A DNA stretch of 64,000 nt from JAXDJH01 sp034663635 (GCA_034663635.1 JAXDJH010000019.1:17398-81397); one strand, 5' to 3'; shown: positions 35,721 to 45,519, counted from the first letter of the stretch. Notes: generated by a model not told the origin, from the letters alone. Made by a program: numbers and translations.

Positions 35721-36359
35721 TTAGACCGTTTCGGCGTCGCGGACCAGCAGGTGTTGCTCGAGCTTGCGCTTGATGCGCTGGAGAGCGTTGTCGATCGACT
35801 TCACGTGACGGCCCAGCATGTCCGCGATCTGTTGATAGGACTTGCCATCCATGTAGAGCTGCAGGACCTCCGTCTCGAGATCGGATAGCAATCGGCTCAT
35901 CGATTCCTTGATGTTGGCTATCTCTTCCGCGGAGACAACCAGATCGGCCGGGTCAACCCCGCCGGAGATCACTAGAACATCTGAGAGCGGTCGGTCCTCC
36001 TCGTCGCCCGGCGCCGGCTTGTTGAGCGAGACGTAAGAGTTGAGTGGCTGATGCTTCTGCCTTGTCGCCGTCTTGATGGCGGTGATGATCTGACGTGTGA
36101 TGCAGAGCTCGGCGAATGCTCGGAACGCGATGTTCTTCTCTGGACGGAAATCGCGGATCGCCTTGAAGAGACCGATCATCCCTTCCTGGACGATGTCTTC
36201 TTTGTCTGCCCCAGCGAGGAAGTACGAACGGGCTTTCGCTCGCGCGTAGTGCCGGTACCGATACAAAAGAGACTCGATTGCGAGCTCATCCCCCAGGCGG
36301 GCGCGCTCGATGAGCTCCTCGTCCTGCAGATCGAGCTGAAGGTATTCCTTCGACATCAA
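35721..36359 (-). CDS. sigH: SigH/Spo0H-type RNA polymerase sigma factor
   Basis: This 212-residue sigma-70-family factor has region 2 DKEDIVQEGMIGLFKAIRDF and AFRAFAELCITRQIITAIKT, then a region 4 with TEVLQLYMDGKSYQQIADMLGRHVKSIDNALQRIKRK. The wording resembles Bacillus SigH (Spo0H) more than ECF factors. It stands beside rlmB and cysS, the ancestral Gram-positive position. Its regulon in this organism is unknown. Confidence 0.85.
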   Translation of the reverse strand: MMSKEYLQLDLQDEELIERARLGDELAIESLLYRYRHYARAKARSYFLAGADKEDIVQEGMIGLFKAIRDFRPEKNIAFRAFAELCITRQIITAIKTATRQKHQPLNSYVSLNKPAPGDEEDRPLSDVLVISGGVDPADLVVSAEEIANIKESMSRLLSDLETEVLQLYMDGKSYQQIADMLGRHVKSIDNALQRIKRKLEQHLLVRDAETV

Positions 36360-36423
36360 CGTCCCCTGGCGGCCTGGGAATCGGGTCGCACCGCCTCAAA
36401 TCGGGTGCAATCCCTCATGGAGG

Positions 36424-37176
36424 TTAGCTGAAGCCGGGCGAAATCCTTCGGGCAACTTCGAACATCGCTAGAGCTCCTGCGACCCCTACATTCAGAGATC
36501 CGATCTTTCCCGCCTGCGGGATTCGGACGAACCCGTCGACCCGGTCGGCGACGGTCTTGCTTAGCCCCTTGCCCTCAGAGCCCAGAACCAAGCCAAGCGG
36601 AGGGTCAAGCAGATCGCTCGACCAAAGGTCGGCCTCGGCTTTCTCGTCCAGCCCAACCAGCCACAGTCCCGCCTCTCTTGCCTGATCCATGGCCCGGGGC
36701 AGGTTCGTCACCCTGGCCACCGGAACCAGCTCCGCCGCCCCTGCCGCGACCCGTCTCACCGCTGCGGTTACCGGGGCTGCTCGATGAGCGGGGATCACGA
36801 CACCGTCGAACCCAGAGCACTCGGCCGTCCTGAGGAGCGAGCCGAGGTTGTGTGGGTCGGAGACGCCGTCGAGGAAGAGGAGCTTGGCGCGTTCGACGAA
36901 GAGCTTCTCGATCGGTGCGTAGCGGAACCGGCCGGTGATCGCCACGACGCCTTGGTGGTTCTGCCCGGCGGCTCGCTTGTCCACCTCTTCACGAGGCACA
37001 ACTCGAACCGGTATCCCCGCCTCTTCGGCTCTCTTGCGTATCTCGCCGATCACGCTGGACGGTGCAAGACCCGCTGCGATCAGAACCTTTTCGGCCTTGC
37101 CCCCGGATCTAAGAAGCTCCAGAACGGGTCTCCGGCCGGCTAGTCCTTCCGATTCCGCCGGCGATTCAGGAGACAC
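36424..37176 (-). CDS. rlmB: SpoU-family 23S rRNA 2'-O-ribose methyltransferase
   Basis: This 250-residue protein has an N-terminal substrate-binding domain (GRRPVLELLRSG...) and a SPOUT domain with GVSDPHNLGSLLRTAECSGF, LGLVLGSEGKGLSKTV and GSLNVGVAGALAMFEVAR, the knot signatures of TrmH/RlmB. It probably methylates G2251-equivalent of 23S rRNA. It overlaps the cysS end by 11 nt. Confidence 0.88.
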   Translation of the reverse strand: MSPESPAESEGLAGRRPVLELLRSGGKAEKVLIAAGLAPSSVIGEIRKRAEEAGIPVRVVPREEVDKRAAGQNHQGVVAITGRFRYAPIEKLFVERAKLLFLDGVSDPHNLGSLLRTAECSGFDGVVIPAHRAAPVTAAVRRVAAGAAELVPVARVTNLPRAMDQAREAGLWLVGLDEKAEADLWSSDLLDPPLGLVLGSEGKGLSKTVADRVDGFVRIPQAGKIGSLNVGVAGALAMFEVARRISPGFS

Positions 37177-38605
37177 CGATTCGCCACCGAGCCCCAGCCG
37201 GAGTGTCTTCGATCACGATGCCGAGCTCCACGAATTTGTCTCTGATCGCGTCGGCCTCCTCGAAGTCCTTGCGGGCACGGGCACGTTCCCGCAACTCGAG
37301 CATCGCTTCGACGAGGGCCCCCACTATCTCGGAGCCCGAGTCCACCGACGGAAACTTCATACCCAGTACGCCGGTTAGCTCGAGGAAGGTTCGCGTCAAT
37401 TCGATGAGTTCTGCGCGCGTCTCCGCGTCGCCTCGCTGAGCGCCGTCGACACGTTTGTTCGCTTCACCCACGAGTTCGTGGATCGCTGCGAAAGCCTCGG
37501 CGGAGCTGAAGTCGTCGTCGAGGGCGTTGATGAACGTTTGGACGTAACCGGTCGGCAATGAATCATCGTCGAGCGGTCTCAACAACGGTTCGGGAGAAGC
37601 CGGCATCTCGTCGCCGAGAGCGTGAGCCGCGGCTTCCTTGAAGTTGCGCCACCGTTCGTAGCTTTGCGAGGCATCGTTCAACGACTTCTCGGAGAACACG
37701 ACCTGGCTGCGGTAGGTGCTCTGTAACATCCAGTATCGAACTGCCTCACCCGGATAACGCTCGAGCACATCCCGGGCTAGAGCCACATTGCCAAGCGACT
37801 TCGACATCTTCTCTGCATCCATCTGAACCATCCCTGAATGGAGCCAGTAACGCGCGAGCGGTTCGGCGCCGAAGAGGGCCTCGGCTTGCGCGATCTCGTT
37901 CTCGTGGTGGGGGAAGATCAGATCGCTCCCGCCTCCGTGGATATCGAAGCCCATCCCGAGATACTTCTCCGACATCACCGAGCATTCGATGTGCCACCCC
38001 GGTCTGCCCGGCCCCCAGGGTGAGTCCCACGCCGGTTCGCCTTCCTTGGCCGCCTTCCACAACGAGAAGTCGAGTGGATTGTGCTTACTCGGGTGAGGTT
38101 CGATCCGTTCACCTGCACGCATGTCGTCGAGTGAACGGTGGGAAAGCTTGCCGTACGAGTCGAACTTCTCGACGGCGAACCAGACGTTGCCTTCGGACTC
38201 GTACGCGAATCCTTTGTCGACCAAGCCCTGGATCGCCCCAATCATGTCCTCGATATGGCCCGTGGCGCGCGGAGTTACATCCGGCATCCGCCCCCCAAGC
38301 GCGAGCAAGTCATCCTCGAACGCCTTCGTGTATTTAGCCGTCACGGCCTCTGGGGGGATCCCCTCGACCTTGGCCCGCTCGATGATCTTGTCATCGACGT
38401 CCGTGTAGTTCATTACAAACGTGACGTTGTACCCGCGATATGCCAGGTAAGCCCGGATGAAATCGAACCAGATGATCGACCGCATGTTGCCTACGTGCGC
38501 GTAGTTGTAGACCGTAAGACCGCAGGTGTAGATCCCCGCTCTGCCGGGATCGCGGGTCTCGAGCGGGACGACCTCACGTCGCAGAGTGTCGGAGACTTGG
38601 ATCAT
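37166..38605 (-). CDS. cysS: Cysteinyl-tRNA synthetase
   Basis: This 479-residue class I synthetase has the HIGH-like YAHVGNMR, the zinc-binding cysteine in IYTCGLTVYNY and GWHIECSVM, and the KMSKS loop MDAEKMSKSLGN. Length is normal. The linker after the HIGH motif holds an FVMNYTDVDDKII segment typical of the family. Confidence 0.97.
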   Translation of the reverse strand: MIQVSDTLRREVVPLETRDPGRAGIYTCGLTVYNYAHVGNMRSIIWFDFIRAYLAYRGYNVTFVMNYTDVDDKIIERAKVEGIPPEAVTAKYTKAFEDDLLALGGRMPDVTPRATGHIEDMIGAIQGLVDKGFAYESEGNVWFAVEKFDSYGKLSHRSLDDMRAGERIEPHPSKHNPLDFSLWKAAKEGEPAWDSPWGPGRPGWHIECSVMSEKYLGMGFDIHGGGSDLIFPHHENEIAQAEALFGAEPLARYWLHSGMVQMDAEKMSKSLGNVALARDVLERYPGEAVRYWMLQSTYRSQVVFSEKSLNDASQSYERWRNFKEAAAHALGDEMPASPEPLLRPLDDDSLPTGYVQTFINALDDDFSSAEAFAAIHELVGEANKRVDGAQRGDAETRAELIELTRTFLELTGVLGMKFPSVDSGSEIVGALVEAMLELRERARARKDFEEADAIRDKFVELGIVIEDTPAGARWRIGVS

Positions 38606-38609
38606 CCGG

Positions 38610-39083
38610 TCACCCTAGTGGACTCAAAACGGCCACCGCCATCGAAGCGATGCCTTCGCCACGTCCTATGGAGCCCAATCCATCCGTGCTGGTCACTTTG
38701 ATCGACACGTTGTCTGGATCGACCGACAGAGCCGTAGCGATCGTGGTTCGCATCTCGGCTTGGAACGGGCCGAGTCTGGGTTCCTCGGCCACGACGGTCG
38801 CATCGATCCCGTCGATCGCCAACCCCTTATCGGCGACGCGCTCCGCGGCAACCCGAAGTATCTCGAGGCTAGAGGCACCGGCCCAAGTCTCGTCACTCGG
38901 AAAATTCGATCCAAGGTCGCCGAGGCCCGCTGCTCCTAGAAGAGCGTCGCCGATCGCGTGGCAGAGAACATCAGCGTCGGAATGACCCGAGAGCCCGGCG
39001 TGCCCCGGGATCTCGACGCCGCCGAGGACAAGACGCCGGGACGGCGCGAACGCGTGAACGTCGAAGCCCAAGCCAACTTTCAT
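38610..39083 (-). CDS. ispF: 2-C-methyl-D-erythritol 2,4-cyclodiphosphate synthase
   Basis: This 157-residue protein has the metal-binding GLGFDVHAF, GHSDADVLCHAIGDALLGAA and a late GIASMAVAVL region. It cyclises the MEP-pathway intermediate. Its start overlaps the ispD stop (ATGA, 39080-39083). Confidence 0.96.
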   Translation of the reverse strand: MKVGLGFDVHAFAPSRRLVLGGVEIPGHAGLSGHSDADVLCHAIGDALLGAAGLGDLGSNFPSDETWAGASSLEILRVAAERVADKGLAIDGIDATVVAEEPRLGPFQAEMRTTIATALSVDPDNVSIKVTSTDGLGSIGRGEGIASMAVAVLSPLG

Positions 39084-39766
39084 ACGAGGCCCCCCGCGAT
39101 CATCGCTTCGGCAAGAGCGAAATCCTCGGGCACGGTCAGCTTGATGTTCGTGTGGGAACCTTCGACGACGCCAACCGCTCCTCCATACGCTTCGACGAGT
39201 TGCGCGTCATCGGTAGCCTGGATGTCGTGCTCCACGGCTCTTAGATGTGCCGCTCGAAGCCTGGCCGTGCGGAAAGCCTGAGGGGTTTGCGCTCGCCAGA
39301 GGCGAGAACGATCTACCGTCATCAACACTCGCTCGCCTTCGACATCCTTGATCGTTTCGCTCACTCGGATCGCTGTGATGGCCCCGTCGAATCGGACTAG
39401 AGCCTGGATGAGTTCGGGGATCGTCTTCCCGCTGGCGAAGGGACGCGCCGCGTCGTGAACGACCACGGACTCGCTTTCGACCACCGCTAAGCCATTAGCC
39501 ACGGACTCTTGGCGCGTTCCGCCACCTTCGACAAACACGAGGTCGTTGCGATCTGCCAACGCCGCCTGTGCCGCAGCCGATGATCCCGGTGGGACTACGA
39601 CGATCACGGGTGAGCAACCGGCGGAGATCAGCAAGTCGACGGACCAAGCGATAAGAGGGCGACCGCCGAGGTCGCGGAACTGTTTAGGCAATGAGCCGTC
39701 CGGCCCAGCCGCCCGGCTCCCAGATCCCCCCGCTGCGACGATCGCCGCGCAGGGCGATGGCTCCAG
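39080..39766 (-). CDS. ispD: MEP cytidylyltransferase with noncanonical start
   Basis: The body from MPKQFRDLGGRPLIAWSV (TTG at 39689-39691) lacks the CTP-binding N-terminus. In frame upstream the sequence reads AAIVAAGGSGSR, the family's AAGxGxR loop, so the true protein is about 228 residues. Between an in-frame TGA inside carD and this loop there is no ATG, GTG or TTG; the best candidate is CTG at 39764-39766 with GGACGGA just before it. Other signatures: VVVHDAARPFAS and a late EAYGGAVGVVEGS. Either a rare CTG/other start is used or a sequence error hides one. The enzyme is clear; the exact start is not. Confidence 0.85.
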   Translation of the reverse strand: MEPSPCAAIVAAGGSGSRAAGPDGSLPKQFRDLGGRPLIAWSVDLLISAGCSPVIVVVPPGSSAAAQAALADRNDLVFVEGGGTRQESVANGLAVVESESVVVHDAARPFASGKTIPELIQALVRFDGAITAIRVSETIKDVEGERVLMTVDRSRLWRAQTPQAFRTARLRAAHLRAVEHDIQATDDAQLVEAYGGAVGVVEGSHTNIKLTVPEDFALAEAMIAGGLV

Positions 39767-39783
39767 AGGATCCGTCCGAAGCT

Positions 39784-40266
39784 CTAGCCGAGCACCTCGT
39801 CCAACATGTGCTCGGCCTCTTCCTCATTGCAGTTCTTGGAGAAGGTGAGCTCAGAGACGAGGATCTGGCGGGCCTTGGTGAGCATGCGCTTCTCGCCTGC
39901 TGCCAGGCCCTTCTCCTTGTCACGCTGGTGAAGGCTACGAACCACGTCGGCCACCTGGTAGATGTCCCCGGAGCGAAGCTTCTCGACGTTTGCCTTGAAA
40001 CGGCGCGACCAGTTCGTCGTGTTCGTTGTGGGTTCATTCTTCTTGAGAACCTTGAGGACTTTGGGGACTTCCTTAGCCGGAGTCACCTGACGAAGACCGA
40101 CCTCTTCGGTCGAGTCCGTCGGGACCATCAAGGTCAACTCGCCATACGCGAGCTTGAGGATGTAGTAATCACGCATCTCGCCAAAGAGCTCTTTCTTCTC
40201 TAGCTTCTCGATCGTGGCGGCTCCGTGATGCGGGTAAACAACTTTGTCACCTACTCGAAAGGACAT
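39784..40266 (-). CDS. carD: CarD-family transcriptional regulator
   Basis: This 160-residue protein starts at the ATG at 40264-40266, 9 nt after AGGAGG. The RNA-polymerase-interacting Tudor-like N-terminus has MSFRVGDKVVYPHHGAA and the helical C-terminus has KGLAAGEKRMLTKARQIL. CarD binds the beta subunit and stabilises open promoters at rRNA genes in mycobacteria. It stands upstream of ispD. Confidence 0.92.
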   Translation of the reverse strand: MSFRVGDKVVYPHHGAATIEKLEKKELFGEMRDYYILKLAYGELTLMVPTDSTEEVGLRQVTPAKEVPKVLKVLKKNEPTTNTTNWSRRFKANVEKLRSGDIYQVADVVRSLHQRDKEKGLAAGEKRMLTKARQILVSELTFSKNCNEEEAEHMLDEVLG

Positions 40267-40350
40267 GCCTAACATCCTCCTGCGCGAACGACCGATTGTG
40301 CCGGGCGGCACTGATGAACGAAGAAAGTCTGAGATGCGGTTCTTCTGTTG

Positions 40351-41754
40351 CTAAATGGTAACACGTCGGTCGTCTCGTCGCTCCCCGTTAGCCGTTCGGC
40401 GCGGGGCACTGCGCAAGACTTCGAGGGCAGCGTCGACGTTGCGAACACGAACGAGTTCGAGGCCATCGGGCGCGCGCTCTACGTGTCGTCCCACCACCGC
40501 GCGCGTGAAGCCGAGCCGCGCCGCTTCTTCCAACCGTCGCTCGATCGAAGGCACGCGGCGCACCTCGCCGGCGAGCCCGACTTCGCCGAAGGCGACGGTC
40601 GCCGCGGGCACCGGCATGCCCAAGCATGCAGAAGCGATGGCGAAGCAGATCGCGAGATCGGCGGCCGGTTCTTTGACCGTAAGGCCCCCGGCAGTAGCAA
40701 CAAAGACATCCTTCTTCTCGAGGCTGACGTTGGTGTGCTCCTGAAGCACGCCCATCAACATCGCCAGGCGTCGAGCATCGCAACCGATCGCAACGCGCCT
40801 CGGTTGCGGGTAGTCCTGTTTCGTCACGAGCGCCTGAACCTCAGCCAGCATCGGGCGGGTGCCTTCGATGCTGGGAAAGACGATGGAGCCGGGAACGCCG
40901 TCGAGGCGATCCGATAAGAACAATCGAGATGGATCAGGAACCTCCTCGAGCCCGATCTCGCGCATAGCGAACACGCCGGTTTCTTCGCACGATCCGAAGC
41001 GATTCTTGTGCGCGCGTAGGAGGCGGAGACTTCCCGACCGTTCACCTTCAAGGTCGAGGACGGCATCCACCAGATGCTCGAGTGTTTTCGGTCCCGCAAC
41101 GTCGCCATCCTTGGTGACATGGCCGATGAGCACCGTCGCGCATCCGCTTCCCTTCGCGAAACGAGCGAGATCATTCGCGCACTCTCGGACTTGAGTGAGA
41201 GTCCCCGCTCGCTGTGAAAGTGTCGGGTCCTCCATCGTTTGGATGGAGTCGATGAATAGAACGTCGGGATCGAACTGCCGCGCCGCAGCGATGACATCTG
41301 GCAAAGACGTCGCTGCCAGAGCGTGAAGGCGATCGCCGTCGATACCGAGTCTCCGTGCGCGTAGTCCAACCTGGTCGAGGGATTCCTCGCCCGTCGCCAG
41401 CAGGCAGCTACGTCCAGCTGCAGTCAACCGATCCATCAGTTGGAGTACGAGGGTGGATTTCCCGACGCCGGGGTCGCCGGCGAGCAGCACAACGGAACCG
41501 GGCACGAATCCGCCGCCCAGCACTCGATCCGCCTCACCGACGCCCGTAGGTATACGCGCCACGCGCTCGTCCGAGATAGCGAGTGACGACACAAGCGGTG
41601 TCGCCGAACCTCCTTCGACGTCGGAGCGGGCACTGCCCCAGACGCCGCATTCGGCGCACCGCCCGAACCAACGTGGCGCCTCTTGACCGCATGAGTCGCA
41701 GACAAACGACGCCTTCGAGGCAGATGCTCTGGAACCTGCGGTTTTGGAAACCAT
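40351..41754 (-). CDS. radA: DNA repair protein RadA
   Basis: This 467-residue protein has an N-terminal CxxC...CxxC zinc ribbon (FVCDSCGQEAPRWFGRCAEC), a RecA-like ATPase with Walker A GDPGVGKSTLV, and the RadA-specific KNRFG motif (HKNRFGSCEE). A C-terminal Lon-like domain has VATAGGLTVKEPAADLAI. It processes recombination intermediates. Its position near clpC and carD is typical. Confidence 0.95.
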   Translation of the reverse strand: MVSKTAGSRASASKASFVCDSCGQEAPRWFGRCAECGVWGSARSDVEGGSATPLVSSLAISDERVARIPTGVGEADRVLGGGFVPGSVVLLAGDPGVGKSTLVLQLMDRLTAAGRSCLLATGEESLDQVGLRARRLGIDGDRLHALAATSLPDVIAAARQFDPDVLFIDSIQTMEDPTLSQRAGTLTQVRECANDLARFAKGSGCATVLIGHVTKDGDVAGPKTLEHLVDAVLDLEGERSGSLRLLRAHKNRFGSCEETGVFAMREIGLEEVPDPSRLFLSDRLDGVPGSIVFPSIEGTRPMLAEVQALVTKQDYPQPRRVAIGCDARRLAMLMGVLQEHTNVSLEKKDVFVATAGGLTVKEPAADLAICFAIASACLGMPVPAATVAFGEVGLAGEVRRVPSIERRLEEAARLGFTRAVVGRHVERAPDGLELVRVRNVDAALEVLRSAPRRTANGERRDDRRVTI

Positions 41755-41797
41755 GCCCTCAACCTAAGGAGGCGGTGTGACAGGTCGAGGGCGGGAT

Positions 41798-44662
41798 CTA
41801 GTCGGCGATCCTCAGAGCCACCGCAGGCGGGATCTGAGAGGCCTGTTGGGCCGGCCAAACCGTGGCGATCAGGGATGCGATCAACGCTGTGACCGTCAGG
41901 ATCCCCAGCTGAAGGGCCGGGATGGAAAATGCGACGTTCTCGCCGAACTCTCCCGTAGCGACGAGTTGAGCGGCCGTGATCAAAGCGAGGACGGCGCCCA
42001 CGACGATCCCCTCGAAAGCCACGAAGCCCGACTCGAGCATGAACGCGCGACGGACCTGATGTGGAACGAACCCCAACGACCGCAAAACGCCCACCTGTCG
42101 CCGTCGATCACGCACTGCCCTGACCATGACTACTCCCAGACCGGCGATGCCCACCAGAAGCCCGAGAGCGAGATAAGCCTGCATCAACTGGAAGAACTGC
42201 AGGTTGACTCCCTGGAACTCTTCGATCAATGCCTTGAAACTCTGAGCATCGAGTCCGTTCGACACGAACTGACCCTGCAACTCACGAGCCACTCGATCGG
42301 GGTTCTCGCCGGAATCGACTTTGATGTAGAAGCGCGAGGGCGTGGCCGTGGGCCCGAGAACCTGAACCAGCGAGCGCTTGTTCATGTACGCCCCTGAGAA
42401 CGCGTAGTCGTTGTCGATAGTCCCTACGACTTTCCTTTCTGCCCGCACCCCGGTGATCGGATCCACCATAGTCACGGTGTCACCGTCGTTGACGAGGTCG
42501 GGCGCGGGTCCTCCGCCCTCTTGCAGGAACCACTCGGGAATCACAATCGCGGCATCGTCGGTAAGCACCGCCGCCCAAACGTCGTCGTCGGTCGCGTAGC
42601 CTTCGGCGCGTTTCGCTATCGGAGGTGGTCCTCCCGAGACGAACTTCCCGTCGATGCCGGTCGCTTGCCACGCCACGGGCTCATCCACCGTCGGTGCATC
42701 CCACAGCGCGAAGCCGGCGAGCAACTCGGCAACCTCGGAAACACCCGGTTGTCGTTCGAGATCGGCTCGGGTCGGCGGATTCGTGATGCTTGCCGTTGCC
42801 AGGACGTCGTAGCTCCCCTCTTTCGCTATCGCGGTATCGATCTGGCCGCCGAAGACGTTCGACAGCACGCTGATGAACGTCATCGTGAAGATGACCAGCG
42901 CGAACATCCCCAGCGTCAGCCCGGTGCGGAATCGTCTCGCCAGCGGATAGGCGATGCTCAGACGCATCGGAAGGTTCCGCGCAGCGAAACGACGAACGAG
43001 CGAACCGAGGTTCTCTTGCAACTGCGAAAGCAGGATGACGGCGGAGAAAGTGAGCAACACCCCTTGGAGCACGAAGGCGAAGATGTCTCCACCCTCGAAG
43101 AAATCGCCCCCAAGGATCGTGTTGCCAAAGATCCCCCAGATCAGAGAGAACGCAGCGACGCCCATCACCGCGTAGCGACGCTTCGCCAACCGGCTGAGGA
43201 GGGGTAGCAGGGCGAAGCCCGTCAACGGAGGAGCCAGTAATGCACCCGCCCAGGCCTGCTTGTTCCCGAGGCTGGCTACGAACCAACCCGCGAACATCAA
43301 GGCCCCGATGGAACCGAGCACAACGGTGCGGGTGCGCGACTCGTACCTAGTTGGCTCCGGCAGATCCCGGATCGCACGGATGATGTTGATCCTGCTGATG
43401 CGAAAACTTGTCCCAGCGATCGTCGCGATGGCGATGAGGAAACCGGCGCAGAATCCAACCACGAGGCTCGATGTCTCGATCGCGAACTTCAACTCAAGAG
43501 AGAACTCATCGATATTTCCGAAGATGGGTGCTGCCGCTTTCGCTATCCCCCAGCCCACGCCGATGCCGAGGGCGGCACCCACTATGGCGGCGGCCAGGGC
43601 ATAGAGGGTGCCTTCGATGACGAACGCGCGGATCAGATGGGACCGACTCATCCCTACCGCACGCAACATCCCGAGTTGGCTCTTTCTCTCCTCGGCGAGC
43701 ATCACGAAGATATTCACGAGGAGAAGCGTCCCGGCGATGATCGCGAACGAACCGATGCCGATGAAGAGTTCGCCGAACATCTTGCCGGCCTCTTCCGCCG
43801 AATCGAGCCTCTCGCGCTTTACTTCCTCGACGCGGACATCGCCTGCCTCACCGAGTTCCTCCTCGATAACGCCAACGACCGGCGCAGTCAGAGCCGATCC
43901 GTCCTCGACGCCCCCGCGGTTCGAAACCGCGACGATCGTTATGGGCGGCGCGGTTCCTTTCGGGATGTTTCCATCCAGCAACTGTTCGACCGCGCCGGGC
44001 GCGACGAAGGCGTTAGACGAGATCGTCTCGAACCCAAGCCAGAAACCCGCGAGCCCTCGGCGCGGGAGGATGCTTGAGACCTCGAGTTTGAGTTCCTTCC
44101 CGTAAAGGAACGCGGTGATCTCATCGCCCTCAGTCACCTCGAGACGCTTAGCCAGATCATCGGTGATCGCCGTTTCGCCCGGCCCGGGAGTTGCTCCCGA
44201 CAGGCCGGAGGCTTGGGGGTCGTCGCCGAACGCCAGCCCCTCGTTGAAGTCAAGCTCGATGAGTTGCGCGCCCGGCTCGGCAAGATCCTGACCCGATGCG
44301 TCGCTCGAGATGGAAGCCTCCACCGAGACGAGGGATAGGACTCCATCGATCCGAGGCTCATCGCGCGCCCTGAGCCTGTCCACCAGCCCACGAGCTGCCT
44401 GGGGATCGGGCACCTTGATGATCTCGTCGACGGGCCCGAGCTGTGTGAATGCCGTCGCGTTCACCGATGCATCGAGTGTGTCGCCGACGATGAGGCTGCC
44501 CGTAATCAGTGCAGTGCCGAGAAGGCTCCCGGCGATGATCAGGAGTGTTTCCTTTGGGCGCCTAGTCGCATCGCGAAGCGCGAGACGACGAAGAAGTGGC
44601 TGCCGGGCCGCTTGGATCCCGATGACAACGAGAACGACGGCCACAATCGCAGGAAGGATCAT
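41798..44662 (-). CDS. FtsX/MacB-type ABC transporter permease
   Basis: This 954-residue protein starts at an ATG (44660-44662) that overlaps the stop of the ATPase gene (ATGA), so the N-terminal extension seen in longer frames is not used. Helices at the start (ILPAIVAVVLVVIGI), in the middle (~residues 260-560) and at the end frame two FtsX domains. A large outside loop follows the first helix. Such single-chain permeases act with a MacB/LolD-like ATPase to export molecules or drive envelope processes. Confidence 0.88.
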   Translation of the reverse strand: MILPAIVAVVLVVIGIQAARQPLLRRLALRDATRRPKETLLIIAGSLLGTALITGSLIVGDTLDASVNATAFTQLGPVDEIIKVPDPQAARGLVDRLRARDEPRIDGVLSLVSVEASISSDASGQDLAEPGAQLIELDFNEGLAFGDDPQASGLSGATPGPGETAITDDLAKRLEVTEGDEITAFLYGKELKLEVSSILPRRGLAGFWLGFETISSNAFVAPGAVEQLLDGNIPKGTAPPITIVAVSNRGGVEDGSALTAPVVGVIEEELGEAGDVRVEEVKRERLDSAEEAGKMFGELFIGIGSFAIIAGTLLLVNIFVMLAEERKSQLGMLRAVGMSRSHLIRAFVIEGTLYALAAAIVGAALGIGVGWGIAKAAAPIFGNIDEFSLELKFAIETSSLVVGFCAGFLIAIATIAGTSFRISRINIIRAIRDLPEPTRYESRTRTVVLGSIGALMFAGWFVASLGNKQAWAGALLAPPLTGFALLPLLSRLAKRRYAVMGVAAFSLIWGIFGNTILGGDFFEGGDIFAFVLQGVLLTFSAVILLSQLQENLGSLVRRFAARNLPMRLSIAYPLARRFRTGLTLGMFALVIFTMTFISVLSNVFGGQIDTAIAKEGSYDVLATASITNPPTRADLERQPGVSEVAELLAGFALWDAPTVDEPVAWQATGIDGKFVSGGPPPIAKRAEGYATDDDVWAAVLTDDAAIVIPEWFLQEGGGPAPDLVNDGDTVTMVDPITGVRAERKVVGTIDNDYAFSGAYMNKRSLVQVLGPTATPSRFYIKVDSGENPDRVARELQGQFVSNGLDAQSFKALIEEFQGVNLQFFQLMQAYLALGLLVGIAGLGVVMVRAVRDRRRQVGVLRSLGFVPHQVRRAFMLESGFVAFEGIVVGAVLALITAAQLVATGEFGENVAFSIPALQLGILTVTALIASLIATVWPAQQASQIPPAVALRIAD

Positions 44663-45432
44663 TTTTGAGTCGACGACTCGATCAGCCCATCGCGCATACG
44701 GATCAACCGACCGGCGATGGCTCCGATCGCGGGGTCGTGAGTGACCAACACGACGGTGAGACCTTCGTCGTTGAGCTCCTTCAATAGCTCCATCACCGAA
44801 CCGGCGGTTTCCGTATCGAGGTTGCCGGTCGGTTCGTCTGCCCACACGATCGAGGGCTTACCCGCAAGCGCGCGAGCGATGGTGACGCGTTGCTGCTCGC
44901 CTCCGGACAGTTCATTTGGGCGGTGGTTCTTGCGATTGCCCAAGCCCACACGCTCGAGAGTCTGTTCGGCCCGCTCCCGAGCCTCGGTGGGCGATCTTCC
45001 TGCAAGGAGCAAGGGAAGTTCCACGTTCTCGACCGCGGTGAACACAGGGATCAGGTTGAAGGATTGGAAGATGAAGCCCATGTGTTCGGCCCGGTAACGG
45101 CTTCGCTTTGCGTCCGGCATCCGGTGTACGTCCTGGCCCTCGACGACGACCGACCCCGCGTCGATCTCGTCAAGCCCGGACAAGCAATTCAAGAATGTCG
45201 TCTTGCCCGACCCGGAGGGGCCCATGACCGCGAGGAACTCACCTCTTCCGATCGAGATCGTCAGATCCTTCAGCGCCTCGACCGTCTCCGCTCCGGTCTT
45301 GTAGACCTTGCGGACGCCGCTCGCGACGAGGATGTTGCTTGAATTGTTTGAGACCATCTCGCCCATCTGAGTGTCGGACGAGACTCGAGCAGCCATCTCG
45401 TCATCCGCCTTGACCAACGTCGCATCTTTCAT
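44659..45432 (-). CDS. MacB/LolD-type ABC transporter ATPase
   Basis: This 257-residue protein has Walker A GPSGSGKTTFLN, the Q-loop FQSFNLIPVF, ABC signature NELSGGEQQRVTIA, Walker B PSIVWADEPTG, and H-loop VLVTHD. A ~35-residue N-terminal extension precedes the domain. Its start faces the tetR gene across a control region with three palindromes, so it is probably repressed by that regulator. Confidence 0.92.
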   Translation of the reverse strand: MKDATLVKADDEMAARVSSDTQMGEMVSNNSSNILVASGVRKVYKTGAETVEALKDLTISIGRGEFLAVMGPSGSGKTTFLNCLSGLDEIDAGSVVVEGQDVHRMPDAKRSRYRAEHMGFIFQSFNLIPVFTAVENVELPLLLAGRSPTEARERAEQTLERVGLGNRKNHRPNELSGGEQQRVTIARALAGKPSIVWADEPTGNLDTETAGSVMELLKELNDEGLTVVLVTHDPAIGAIAGRLIRMRDGLIESSTQK

Positions 45433-45519
45433 AAACCATGGGTGATGAATTGGGCGGACAAATGCAGCGGCGCTCGACCCTCACTCCAGGGCTGAGAGCC
45501 GAGCGCCACTTACGACGTA

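Noticed and set aside
44663..44845. Arg-rich N-terminal extension of the ABC permease
   Set aside because: It lies inside the ATPase gene in another frame; the ATG at 44662 gives an ATGA overlap and a normal membrane helix start.
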